Shown here: positions 34,976 through 46,349 of the stretch, in pieces
How the letters are laid out: each line of letters opens with the position of its first letter
How positions within the stretch are numbered: position 1 is the first letter of the stretch
Assembly: GCA_032719365.1 (NCBI GenBank)
Contig: CM064863.1
Location: 63,947,583 to 64,011,582 of the forward strand
From: Prinsepia uniflora
Lineage: Eukaryota; Streptophyta; Magnoliopsida; Rosales; Rosaceae
Reading direction: 5' to 3'
Length of the DNA stretch: 64,000 bases
Program-made: the position numbers and the translations under genes
Notes under the pieces: generated by a model
What the model was told of the DNA's origin: nothing
What the model saw: only the letters and a program-made list of their open reading frames with translations
Databases searched by the model: none

Positions 34976-35816
34976 CTCGTTGGACAGTGTAGTTATGGAG
35001 GGTAGAGTAACTTGACGTTGGTACTATGCACCTGGTGCTCCATGGTGAGTCCGGGATAAATGCGGTATGGTAATCACACAAAGTTCGATGTGATTATGTG
35101 GACTAGACATTTAATACTGTGCACTAGACCAGAGTGGTTTTGAAGGGTTCAGTGAGTGTATGAGCTGAAGCTCAGTGCTGTGGATGGCTAGTGGGACCCT
35201 AGAGTTGAGTTGTGATATCACTGCTGGCGCAAGTATTCGGCGAGGTCCGGATACACTCAGGTTGAGTGAGATGTTGGTTGTGTAACCACGGGTTAAGTAA
35301 GATGTCAGCGTGGATCGTTGAGGGAGATGAGATATTGTGATGAGACTCTGATGAGAGTTAGTTTGAGTATGCAATACGAGCCAAGAATCATAGTGTTGGA
35401 TGCTGAGTAAGGCAAGTTTTGATACCAGGTATCCTAGTAGGACTCTAGAGTGAGTCAGGGTTTGTGTTGGTGACTTGAGTAGTGACCGTGGAGCCGTGAG
35501 TGCCGGCTAAGTACGACGTTATGGAAACTATCAGGAATGAGTTGAGGTTGATAACTCCCAGTGGTACTAGAATTGTCAGCGTAGTATGTAGGTGACTAGT
35601 ATGTCTGACCTACCGGTGAGTTAGATTGTGGTCAACGTCACTCGACGTGGATATTGGTGTGACGTTTGGGTACAGACGAGTACAGCGGTTAGTAGTTGGA
35701 CGTGTACGTTTACACAAGAATGCCCAGAGTTGGAGGTAGCATTGAACTTCCACCGTTGGTTGTGGATTTGAGTCAGTTTGAATGTCGAGGACGAAATTCT
35801 TTTAAGGAGGGAAGTT

Positions 35817-38800
35817 TATAACGACCTGTCTTGACTTTATGAAATTATTTTAAGGATTAAGTTAGGATTAGTGGGATTAATCGGGGATTAGTCTAGGATT
35901 TTTCGGACGAACGGTGCAAATGACGTTTTCTCCCCTAGGAATAGGCAAAAAAGTTGAATTTTGACCCGGAAGGTTAAATGCACGAGGACCGAGGATCATT
36001 ACGTAGATCGGGACATTACGAATTTGTAGATAGGTGGCATGTCGAAATCAAACGTCGTACGAGAAAGTTATGGTTCATGGATGGAATCGAGGGCTTTTCA
36101 CATAAACCGAGAAAGTTGGACAATTGGTAAATTTGGATTGGATTGAGAATCTGGGTGGACCAATCAGCGAGTGACACCTATCCCTCATCTAATTGGCCCA
36201 AAACCCAAATATTGGGATATTTTCATCTTTCATCTCTTTTGTTCTTTTTACCCCGAAAAGCTCCCAAAACCCAAACACAAACAACCCCACCACCCTATCT
36301 TCTACCATCATCTGAGATTACTTAAAGGATTGAATGAGATGGGACGAGGAAGGATGATGGAAGGACTGGCTGAGCACGGCGGCGCAACCACGGTCACGGG
36401 TGATAGAAGTTTTACCAAGTACAAAAGATGTACTAGGCAAAACTTCTATGTGTAATAAACTTTGCAAGCGCACAAGGCGTATAGGTAGTATAGATGCAAG
36501 CAAAGGTCGATCTTACGAAGACTTGCTCAACAATATACAATTCGTTTTAACTCAATTGACTTAAGTGGAGTAATTAAAATGCAATAAGGGGTTTGTTACG
36601 TTTTATGAATGAAAGAAATTAACTAATAATAACTAACTAAGTTGAGCTAGGGTTTCTATCCACCTTTACCAATTATAGTTCCGTTAGATTTCCTTGATTA
36701 GATTACTATCCATGTATCTGAATTAAGTGCCCGTGCAAGGGTTCAGCTAAGGTTCACCCCACACATATTATCTTCTCTTAGATTGCATGTTTAAGCGTGA
36801 TGTGTCCGCCCTTAAACAACTATTACCTATGGTGCGTGATAATGCATGGAACATGAAAAATATTTAATGACACTACATTGTCCCTAGAAAAGTGATGTAC
36901 AGACCTAGGAAGTCATGAGTTTAGATTACGAATAAGATTCCCCCTCTTAAACGTGATGCTACAAATTGCAGGGTGAACACAAACATCGAGGTGATCCGTC
37001 AAGCAATTACATCAACAATTATACACAAATAAGGTAGCTAAGCTTATAAGTATAAATTGAGTTTATGTAGCGCAGTAATCCAACAAATCTAGACATGCAT
37101 AACAATTCATAATCAAGAGCCAGAAATCTAAGTGCGAACTAACATGGCTAGGGCTTCAAGTAACCCTAGCCCTAATTACACTACTCAAATATTATTGAAT
37201 AAAACAAGGACATAATTAAAAGGTGCACAAATATAAATAAAGCAAGAAATAATAAAAGGACAATGAATAAAAGAGATGAAGGAAAACTCCCTCAAGGTAG
37301 ACGTGCTGAATTTGAAGATGCTTGAATTATAAAGAGTGCATGAATTAAATTACAAAACTCTAAACTAAGAACATGGATTGAAGTACGAATTTTGACAGAG
37401 TTTGGGGGACTTCAAGAGGTAAATTCGGCCCCCTACAATAAACCCTAATGCCCCTATTTATAAGAGAAAAATTAATCCTCTTAAAAATAGGAGTTTTTAA
37501 TTAAATTTTATAAGGAAAAGGCTTCCTAATTAATTAATAAATCTAATTAAAACCTTTCCTACAAGTAAAAGAATTAAAAATAAGAATACAAAAGGAAATA
37601 GAAGGAAATCCGGATTTAAAGCTGCTGGAATCTTTTCGGTGGCAGTCCACCGAACCGGAAGGGTCAGCTTCAGTAGGCGCGCGCGGAAGGACAGTGCAGC
37701 CATTTGATAGGCGCTTACCGAATGGTCCAAAGCTACAGTAACCGCAGAGTGAATCCTTCATTCGGTGGTTATCCACCGAATTTCCTATGAAATCTTTTTT
37801 CCTTCATAACTTCTTCGTTTCAACTCCGATTTAGGTGATTCTTTCGCTCAAATTCTCATAATTCCAAGCTCTATTTGATCTACACATTTCTCACAAAATA
37901 TATTATTTTCTCCAATTGCATAGAACGAAATATTAACAAAATATAAGTAAAAAGGCATTAAATTATGGATAAAACATGCATAAATTATGACCTATCAACG
38001 GGTAAGGTAAAACCCGTAACCCGTGTTTGATCAAAAAAATGGAAAATCGTGTTTCGACATGTATTGATCATTTTGGTGGTTTGGATGGTGTTCTAGGGAA
38101 TGAGACAAGCCCATGGAACTCAACTTCGCGGGCAATGGTGGCTGGAGTCGACGGGAAACGGAGGAGGATTTTCACAGTTACTGTTCATCCTTAGAACAGG
38201 TATGATTTAGTTCGATTTTCATGGTTTTAATTGGATAGATCCACTATTGGAGATTGGACGATGGTATAGGAAAAAACGGGGAGGAAAATGGTTGAGAATT
38301 GAAGCTTTTAGATTCGGGTCGGGTCGCAGGTCTAGTTGGCACGTTACAGAGATCTAGCTAGAGGTTGAAGATGCTGACGTCAGCACCTGTCAGACTGTCA
38401 GGCCAGGTGGCCCAATAGGAGGATGACACGTGTCATGTCAGGGCTCAATCAGCACTGACATGTTAGTGACGTGGACTAATCAGATGGTGCCACATATCAC
38501 AGACATGTCAGTAACTGGACTAGTGGGCTGTTGACATATGGCACCTATCAGACCTTGTTAGACCTGCCGTCTGTGTGACGTCAGCCGTTGACTTTGACTA
38601 TTGTATTTTTACTAGAGTTGACTTTTATGTTGACCCGTGTGTGGGGGCGTGTGAGCACGAATTTCAAGGTGGGACCAGTTTCCTTTTAAAGATTTTGATG
38701 ATTCGGATCCAATGGTGGTGGTTTCGGGTCGATCGGAGATCGTTAGGTTGGTCAAATTGAGGTTTAAAACCTCGAGAAGCGTGTTCGGGACGCTTTCCCC

Positions 38801-40347
38801 GCTGGGATTGTTCATGGGTGTTATGTCTGAACTTATGGAGTCCGTTAGTGACCTTTGAGTGTGATTTAGACTGGTCTAGATGTTTCGGAGATAGTGAATT
38901 AGCCCCAGAGAGTCTTACGACACCGTATCGAGACGCACCAAGGACGGTATGTGAATGGACATTTGCTTTCTAAATTTGATCCATGCATAACTGTTTTATA
39001 TGTTTTATATCGATGATTTGAATTTCCTTGAGTGCATATGATTGTGGTATTCGATATTTATGTATTTGCACATATTCCTAGGTTTATGGTTTTATATTGG
39101 ATTTATACATGCTTGTCTTTTCAATAATGGATTAAGGGAATGATTTCGGATTTGAGATTATGGAATCGGGCTTGAGATCCATTTGCCTTATGAACCATCA
39201 GACTTGAAGTCCATTTGATTTAATGTTCTTTCGGGTTTGGAGACCCTAATGAGATTTGTTTTGGCTTTGGTTTATGCTATTGGGCCTAAGGCCCAGTTGG
39301 TTTATGATATCAGGCTTGAGTCCTAGTTATGGTTTATGAAATGGAATTTCAAGCTGAGTCCCCTGAGTTTGGAAAATTGAATTTGAGGAAATGGTTTAAG
39401 AATGTTATGCTTCGGGCATAAGACCCAGTTGTGGATTTACGATGATTTTATGGAAACGGAATGAATGAAATTATATTCCGGGTATGGGCCCCTTTGAAAA
39501 AAATTTAAATGATTTGTGTAATGTTGTTCAAATACCATCCTATGTATTTCTCTCTCTAGGTTTCTGGGACACTGGAGTAGTCACAGAGCATTGTCTGAGA
39601 AGGGCCGCTCTACATGACAGACCGTAGAGATGCTCAGGATCAGGATTGTTAGAGGTTAAAACCTCTATCCCCCAAGAAGGGTCATTGACATAGGTGGACC
39701 TTGGGGAGACTCGGGCTAGATACCGAGGGGAATGCGTAGCTTTAAACCTTGACATTGTGAAAACTGGGATGTCAGGCATCTGGGATGCCAATGATGGATT
39801 AAATATGTTTTATTGGACTGGTTATACAATAATTTGTGGATTTGGGATGTGACCCACATACTTGGTTTTGGGCTGAGTTTCCACGTAATTGGTTTTGGGC
39901 TGAGTTCCCACATACCTTAATTTTCTAGTTTTGGGCTAAGACCCTAATGATTTGCAGAAGGAAATGGCTTTGATTAACGAATGTTTTCACTGAGATTGGA
40001 TTTGCAAAGCCTATATTTTGATTTAATGTAAATTATTACAATAACTGGTTTTCTAATTCATGCATGCTTTTTGGTGAAGGGTATAAATGTATTTTGGTGA
40101 AACGTGTTTTAGTAACTTATTTATTTTCGTCCACTCATAGTTTTAATGGTTTTTAATACCCTTCAGGTTGATCGCGGGTGCGGGATGTAGCGAAGACCGA
40201 GACATCACACTCCTCCACTGATCATAGTGCGCTCTGAAAGCCCCGTGAGGGTTAAGGTTTGGGTCATCCCTTATCTGGCACGTGGTGTCAGACGGGAGCA
40301 TGGCACATCCTGAGTTAATCCCGGGGGGATTGGGATGGGTCGTGTCA
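35817..40347 (+). mobile_element. LTR5 (3' LTR of the array) with an inserted LTR-like element
   Basis: Starts TATAACGACCTGTC (first TG changed to TA) after a degraded polypurine tract and ends GGGATGGGTCGTGTCA at 40347. It is about 2.93 kb without the insertion at 36401-37997. It matches LTR1 along its length. The TGACGTCA/CACGTG-type cluster is at 38370-38585. Confidence 0.8.
36401..37997 (-). mobile_element. Solo LTR-like insertion TGATAG…CTATCA, TSD acggg
   Basis: A 1597-bp non-coding element with ends TGATAG and CTATCA and a perfect 5-bp duplication acggg (36396-36400 and 37998-38002). TG…CA ends and a 5-bp duplication indicate an LTR. On the minus strand it has TATAAATAG (37454-37462), about 535 bp from its minus-strand start, as expected for a U3 promoter, so the minus strand is probably the transcribed one. 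A similar element in plus orientation is at 47968-49461. No gag or pol accompanies it. Confidence 0.85.
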
Positions 40348-40352
40348 ATTAC

Positions 40353-41757
40353 GTTTTAGCTTCTAGTACTCCTCGGGATTGACGCCCCTAGAAGAACTAT
40401 CAGAGCCAGTCGAGATATATCATTCCAGCACTTTGATGACTCCCTGAATGATCTTTCCCAAATGCTGACCTAGTTGTCACTCCTAGATTGCCACCGATCG
40501 CTCCGGCTCTAGCAGCTGCTGTCCTAATGGCGCGTTTGGCTAGTGCTGGGTCGACTTCTTTTGGGTCTGTTGGACGTCTACCAGTATTCCTGCCTACAAA
40601 ATCAAAAAAATATATTAATTTTAAAAAAATTAACAAATAATTTTAAAATTAAATATGCCTATTTAAACTTACGTGAATCGTATCAGCCTGCTTGTTCCCG
40701 TGGCCAGTGTACACTTGTCCCTTGGCATCCATCTCTAGGAAAAGTGGCCCAGCGTTGAACTAGTCCTCGTCCATGGTAGCTAAGGGACGTGACCCTTTGT
40801 GGTGGTTCATCATCATCTTTTACCGAATTCACTTGTTGCCCTTCGATTTTTTCTATTCAATACTAAAAATAATGAAATTCGACAATAAATAAGTACGATT
40901 AAAAAAATTGAATAATTTTAGAAGGTGAACATTACGATATATTCGGGCATCACGAAATGACTACATATCCAATCTCCCCGAATCTCTCGAGCACCCTCCA
41001 GCTCTTGAGGAGGACTAGCACGAGTTTCCTCTGGAGTAGGCCAGCTTAACCACTCGTCCTGGAGCTCGTACTTCCACTCAGAGTACCGTAGCTGCTAGCG
41101 GTGCCTCATATATTTCATGAGAGTCGCATTCCTAGTGTCATATTGAAAATTGACATGCAATAAATTATTAAAATAAGTAAAATCATTAAAAATATTAAAA
41201 ATAATTAAAAATAATTACCGATAAGGCACCGCAACAGAAGGTGAGCTGCTCTGGGGATTGCTTTTAGAGGGTATTACCCATCATGAGACAATGGGCGCGA
41301 AGAATGGCACCCATGTCATGCACCATCAAGCTATGCACCTTGACGAACGCTGAGTGGAACCAATCGATGTAAATGATCTCGATCTTGGTATTCGTCGACC
41401 TGTAAATCCATGGGATGACTTGCTCCAGTTGATCCCCCGCACGCGTACGCTTCTCCCTTCAAATTAGTTAAACATTAGTAAGAAAAATGAGCAAAAAACT
41501 AAAAAAAAAATCCATTAAATAAAATTATTTACCAACTCACCCTTAGGGATTTTTCCGGTTGGATCCGGTTCACCCCCTTCGACCTACTCTTCCAGGGGCT
41601 CGGAATCGGTACGATGTTGCCCCTGTTTCTTCAAATGCTGCTGATGAACGTTCATCGGGTTCTACTTTAATGGTTTGTCATGTAACATCGGTAGGGAAAC
41701 CGAAGTGCTTGCAAGGAAGCAGAATAGTCTAGTCGTTTTGGTGTTACCCGAAAAACC
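40353..41757 (-). pseudogene. Second ORF of the large CACTA (Transposase_24-like, tentative)
   Basis: Minus-strand coding remnants in several exon-like blocks separated by AT-rich gaps of about 80 bp. In order they read KRTRAGDQLEQVIPWIYR with IEIIYIDWFHSAFVKVHSL (41220-41460), WKYELQDEWLSWP with WICSHFVMPEYIVM (40930-41110), HHKGSRPLATM with GPLFLEMDAKGQVYTG (40670-40810), and RRPTDPKEVDPALAKRAIRT (40400-40600). The arrangement W…F…PEY followed by an HxKGS block resembles the plant En/Spm Transposase_24 domain, the usual second protein of CACTA elements. Stops occur in most blocks. The 3' part is at 18441-18680, beyond the LTR array. Coding by the CACTA is likely from context; the family name is tentative. 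Confidence 0.45.
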
Positions 41758-41762
41758 TTCGT

Positions 41763-43972
41763 TGTAACGACCCGTCAATTTCGGGATTAGATTAGGGACT
41801 AATGAAAGATTAGTGAGATTAATCGGTGACTAGTTGGGCAAAATCGAAAAAATGATGCAAAATGACTGTTTTGCCCCTGGTCGTGGGTAAAATGTTGACT
41901 TTTAGCCCTGGAGGTCCAATGGTCGAGGACCGAGGATCGTTACTCAGATTGGGTCGATACGAATCCGTAGACAGGTGGCACGCCGAAATCGGACGTCGGA
42001 CAGGAAAGTTATGGTTCACGGAAGTTCGATTGTACTATGCATGCATTACGAGAAGGGGATGATGTGGCGATATCTGATTGGGCAGATATTTATGTGGGAC
42101 CCATTGATGAGATTGGTCACTTCCCCAAAAAGTGGATCTATCTTAATTAAATATTATTATCCTAAACTATTTTATAATTTAATTCACCCAGCTCTCATCC
42201 TAACCATTCATCTTATCTAATCTCTCATCAAATTTTCACAAAAATTCGAATTTACCACATAATTTTACACGACGAATGTCAGGACAGGTCCCAATCCCCC
42301 AGGATTAAAGCGGGACGTGCCTGATCCCGTCTGACACGGAGTGTCAGTCAAGGGAAATTCTAACTTTAGCCCGCTCGGGGCTTCAGAGTACGCCAGGATC
42401 CGGAGGAGGTATGTGATGTCTCGGTCTCTTCTACAGCCCGCATCAGCGATCAACCTGAAGGGCAATCAAAACATTTAGAATCTGTGAGTGGACAAAACAA
42501 ATAATTTATAAAAACGTTTTATCGTAAAGACATTTATACCTTCACTAAAAAACATGCATGCATTCGAAAACCAGTTATCAAACCACTAAGGCCTTGGCCC
42601 AAAATCTTAAGTGAAACCAATCATACGGGCCACAGCCCAAATCCATGTGGGACTCAGCCCAAAATCAGTACATCATATATCATATAACATATACATATAA
42701 ATCACATAACCAATCCTACCACGGTTTCTAAAGCTACGCGCGTGCTACCCGGGGTCTCAAATCCCAAGTCTCCCTAGGGTCCACCCAGGTCAATGTCCGT
42801 AGATCAATGACCCTTCTTGGGGTTATAATCTATAAGCCTTCCTGAGAGTAAGGTACCCAACGGGGGCAACTCCACTCAGTTAGTGCTCTGTTACTACTCC
42901 GGGGTCCTCCTAGGCCAACGACCCTCCCCGAAAGAGACAATCCAAATAAAGGAAGGTATATGAATATATATATATATATATATCGAAAACATTCATAAAA
43001 CCTTTCAAGGGATTCATGCCCGGTCCCCATAAACCGTCATGAATCCGAAAATCCATTTAAGGTCCTCGACCCGAAATCATAAACGTAAACTAACTGGGCC
43101 TCGTGCCCAAACTCATGACTCAACTGGGCAACGAGCCCGATATCTCAGGGTCAGTCACGATTCCAATCGTAGTGATGCGTGCAACCATCCATCCAGGACT
43201 GCTCCTAATCCTAGTATGTCGCCGTGAAGAAATCAACCGACGCGACCACCTCTAGATCATGGTGCACCCATCACCAATCGATATCCTGAACCGTCAGCAC
43301 CCTGAGTCGAGCTTCCAGTGGCTGCTCGACAACGGCACGTGCATCGTGACCTCTCCAGAAGGAACACATCCCAGTCGTATCATCCGTCGCCGTGCACATA
43401 GCACTTGCTGCGACCACGACTCAGACCCATATGTCATCAATAGGGCCACATGCCCGAGACAAAACTAAATGGATCTCATGCCTGAGTTTATCCCTTTTTA
43501 AAACCATTTTATTAAACCGAAAACACAAATACGTATAAGCACTATATAAGGTCGAAACCTCGAAATACATGCAAATACGTAAACACACACAATACACTCA
43601 AGGCATCTCAAAACATGTATTGAAACATATGTAAAACATGTGTGCATGCATCAATCTCTCATTTGATAACTAGTTTTCGAATGCATGCATGCTTTTTAGT
43701 GAAGGATATAAACGTCTTTTCGATAAAAGGTTTTTTTTATAAATTATTTGTTTTGTCCACTCACAGCTTTTAAATGTTTTGATAGCCCTTTAGGTTGATC
43801 GATGATACGGGCTGTAGCAGAGACCGAGACATCACATACCTACTTCGGATCCTAGCGTACTCTGAAGCCCCGAGCGGGCTAAAGTTGGAATTTCCCTTGT
43901 CTGACACGCCGTGTCAGACTGGATCAGGCGCATCCCGCGTTAATCCCGGGGGAATTGGGACGAGTCCTGACA
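41763..43972 (+). mobile_element. Rearranged LTR, TGTAACGACC family, TSD ttcgt
   Basis: Outer ends are in normal plus orientation: TGTAACGACCCGTC at 41763 and GAGTCCTGACA at 43972, with a perfect target duplication ttcgt (41758-41762 and 43973-43977). Inside, only the first 470 bp and last 310 bp read in plus orientation. The middle (about 42240-43655) is the second half of the LTR in reverse, beginning with a reverse copy of about 40 bp of the DNA that lies to the right of the insertion. It sits in the large CACTA between the second ORF and the tandem repeats. Confidence 0.85.
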
Positions 43973-44010
43973 TTCGTCTTTGAAAATTATGTGGTAAATT
44001 CGAATGTTTG
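42240..44010. repeat. Inverted repeat, arms about 345 bp
   Basis: Left arm 42240-42582 and right arm 43662-44010 are reverse complements with scattered mismatches, with a spacer of about 1.08 kb. The arms extend beyond the LTR end into flanking sequence: gaatttaccacataatttt on the left equals the complement of aaaattatgtggtaaattc at about 43982-44000. Confidence 0.85.
42964..42983. repeat. AT dinucleotide microsatellite
   Basis: About ten ATs in a row inside the inverted middle part of the rearranged LTR. Confidence 0.9.
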
Positions 44011-45583
44011 AGCAAATTTTGACAGTAAATTCAAATTTTTGCCAAAATTTAGGCGGGTAATTTTTTATGTTACTCGACGAATATGTCATTTTTACCTGGC
44101 GCTTTTATTCTTACCCGACAAATGTTTTTACTATCATTTATACATAATTACATAAGGGTACTTTTTTCATAAAGGTTTAAATAGTTATCCGATGAATATT
44201 TGATGAATTTTCATTGGGTAAGGTGGAAAACAAATCAAATAAATGAATTTCAATAGTCCGACCGTTCATTTTGTGCCGTTGAGTACTTGAAATCCACCAA
44301 ACCAAACTCGTGATGTTTTGAGGAGATTAAGCCGTCCGATCGTAATAGAACGTTTTGTAACCATCGATTCGTTTTGCACCGTTATCTAGTCCCGATAATT
44401 TGAAATCTTCGAAATGTTCTCATAAACGATCCACGAATATGTACAATACATGTGGATAGTTGGATCAGTTGAATTATCAAAATAAATTCTTGAAATTTGT
44501 TAAAAGACCATTTTCATCAAACACTTTGAAACTTTTCAAAGTTCAAAGGTATTTGCATAATATTACCCCCATTGAGTTTCGAGTCTTTAAAATACCATAA
44601 TCTGACCATTCATTTTGTGTCGTTAGGTGCCTAAAACTCTCCTGTCAAATATCGTGATGTTTTGAGGAGATTAAGCTGTCAAATTGTAATAGAACGTTTT
44701 GTAACTGTTGATTCGTTTCACACTGTTACCTAGGCCCGAAAATTCGAAATCTTCTAAATTTCGCGTAAGTGATCTACAAGTATGTACAATACATGTGGAT
44801 GGTTGGATAGGTTGAATTATCAAAATAAATTCTTAATGTTTGTAAAAACACTATTCTCGTCGAACATTTTGAAACATTTCAAGAAAAGTTCAAAAGGTAT
44901 TTAAATAATATTACTCGATTGAGTTTTGAACGATTAAAGTTCCATAATCCGACCATTCATTTTGTGTCGTTAAGTCCTTGAAATCCGCCTGACAAATATC
45001 ATGATGTTTCGAGGAGATTAAGTCGTCCTATCGTAATAGAATATTTTGTAACCGTCGATCAGTTTCGCACTGTTACCTAGGCTTAGGAATTCAAAATCTT
45101 CTCATTTTTCGCATAAGCGATCTACGAGTATGTACAATATATGTTGACAGTTGGATCGGTTCATAACCAAGTTTTGCATAAGTTTAAAAGTCTTACTCGA
45201 TGAATTTTCTTAAATAATCGTCAGGTAACATGTTCGAAGAAGAGCCACCAAACTATTTTATCCGACGAAGTATCTGAAATATTCGTCGGTTAACACTTTC
45301 GAAGAAGAGCCTCTGAGCCATTTTTCCCAACGAAGACTCTGAAATATTTGTCGGTTAACATTTTCGAAGAAGTGCCATCGAACCATTTTACCTGACAAAA
45401 TATATAATATCTTCCTCGGGCTTTGCTTTGAATTTGAATTGTTTTTTATTTGTTATTTTTTTATTGGGAATTTTTTTTTGTGATTTGTAATTTTTTTTTT
45501 CATTTGTAATTTTTTTATCAATAATTTTTCTTTTCCAAAGTCGAGCTAAACATACAAACATGTGTAGTAATGAATATTATGCA
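43978..45583. repeat. CACTA non-coding part with about 345-bp tandem units
   Basis: No gene. Three units start near 44257, 44600 and 44948. Each begins with tctgaccattcattttgtg or a close form and then carries gatgttttgaggagattaag, atcgtaatagaa and gtacaatacatgtgg. Around them are GTCGGGTAAC-type words (45230-45420). The unit resembles the reverse complement of the repeat in the small CACTA at 17050-18095: both hold a tcattttgt word, a ttttgagga word and a ccgatcgt word in the same order. Confidence 0.75.
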
Positions 45584-46344
45584 TTAATAGATTTGTTTAC
45601 AACTTTTAATCGGTTTTTGTTTCACTATGACCTTTCCAATCGCCTTCGTCATCCAAGATGTGTTCCCTGGTTGACTCCTCATAATCACTTTCAATTCATT
45701 CGAATGTCCCAAGATCAATAAAAAAAATCCATCAATTGTAATTGGTGGGATGACATCGTTGGTTTGAACTCCATCTACATGTAGGGTGGATACGGAGGAA
45801 TCCACCTGGTAAACAATTTGTTCATATGTTTCTGTCTCTTCTTCATAATATCGATCATCGAAATACATTATGTTATTGTTCATCTCAGCTACTCTCCAAC
45901 TAACACCTGTTTTTGGATCATCCAAATAAAAAATTTGTTTCCCCGTACTAGTCAAGATGTATCGGTCACTCTCAAACCATCGAGTGTTTGTGTTGATAGA
46001 GGTGCATAAATGATCCTTAATGGCCCTCCTTGGAAGACTTGGGTTCATATCAAACCAATGACTTATGAACAGGATGAATGTCTTGCAGTTTGTGTATTAC
46101 ACTTAACAATTTGCAATAAAATCCAGTATCAGAATTTTCCCCATCCCCTAGCACAAAGACCATGTTGTTTTGCTTAGACAATTTATCGTCTCGTTCAGTG
46201 CATGCAAACTTAACGCCATTTACGTGACAACCACTCTATATTTCGCCTCGAAATGGATCGATGATAAATTGCATTAATCCTGCGTTGAAATTGGGTGAGT
46301 TGTCATCTTTTAGTTGTGTCATCTGGTAAGATATACAAAACGTT
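45584..46344 (-). pseudogene. CACTA TNP2 C-terminal region (DUF4216-like)
   Basis: The minus strand encodes a DUF4216-like segment. First comes GCHVNGVKFACTERDD then FVLGDGENSDTGFYCKLLSVI (46100-46260). After a stop near 46045 a 154-residue open frame follows (45584-46048) with RWFESDRYILTSTGKQIFYLDDPKTGVSWRV, here read as two blocks, RWFESDRYILT and QIFYLDDPKTGVSWRV. DUF4216 is commonly the C-terminal part of the plant CACTA TNP2 polyprotein or lies just after it. The solo LTR at 46350-50507, with target duplication gttaa, separates it from the rest of TNP2. The stop and the insertion make it non-functional. Confidence 0.8.
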
Positions 46345-46349
46345 GTTAA

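Larger units (their letters stand above)
29905..35816 (+). mobile_element. Internal region 2, non-coding, split by LTR4
   Basis: Starts with the primer site TGGTATCAGAGC (29908-29919). The first 650 bp closely match 23919-24562. Further matches to internal region 1 follow in the same order: 31314-31405 with 25560-25680, 31925-32040 with 26280-26390, and after LTR4 35140-35215 with 26808-26875. It ends with tcgaggacgaaattc and a degraded polypurine tract (35805-35813) before LTR5. No gag-pol coding is visible. LTR4 (32047-34975) is inserted in it. Confidence 0.7.
18681..40347 (+). mobile_element. LARD-like LTR array: LTR1-LTR2-int-LTR3-int-LTR5
   Basis: A 21.7-kb block of plus-orientation LTRs and two internal regions, inserted in the second ORF of the large CACTA. 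The outer flanks are attgc (18676-18680) and attac (40348-40352), a 5-bp target duplication with one mismatch. Outer LTRs (18681 and 35817) belong to one subfamily; LTR2 and LTR3 (21428 and 27360) to another. The two internal regions share blocks along their length, including the first 650 bp, and have no gag-pol coding. LTR4 (32047-34975) is a separate solo insertion in the second internal region. The arrangement suggests recombination between related elements after or during insertion. Confidence 0.7.

Noticed and set aside
20746..39791. Similar antisense frames in LTR1 (20746-20961) and LTR5 (39540-39791)
   Set aside because: Both are in homologous LTR positions, so similarity is expected from the DNA. 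No start context, domain or conservation in other LTR subfamilies supports coding.
45818..46009. 63-residue plus-strand frame
   Set aside because: Antisense of the DUF4216-like coding region.
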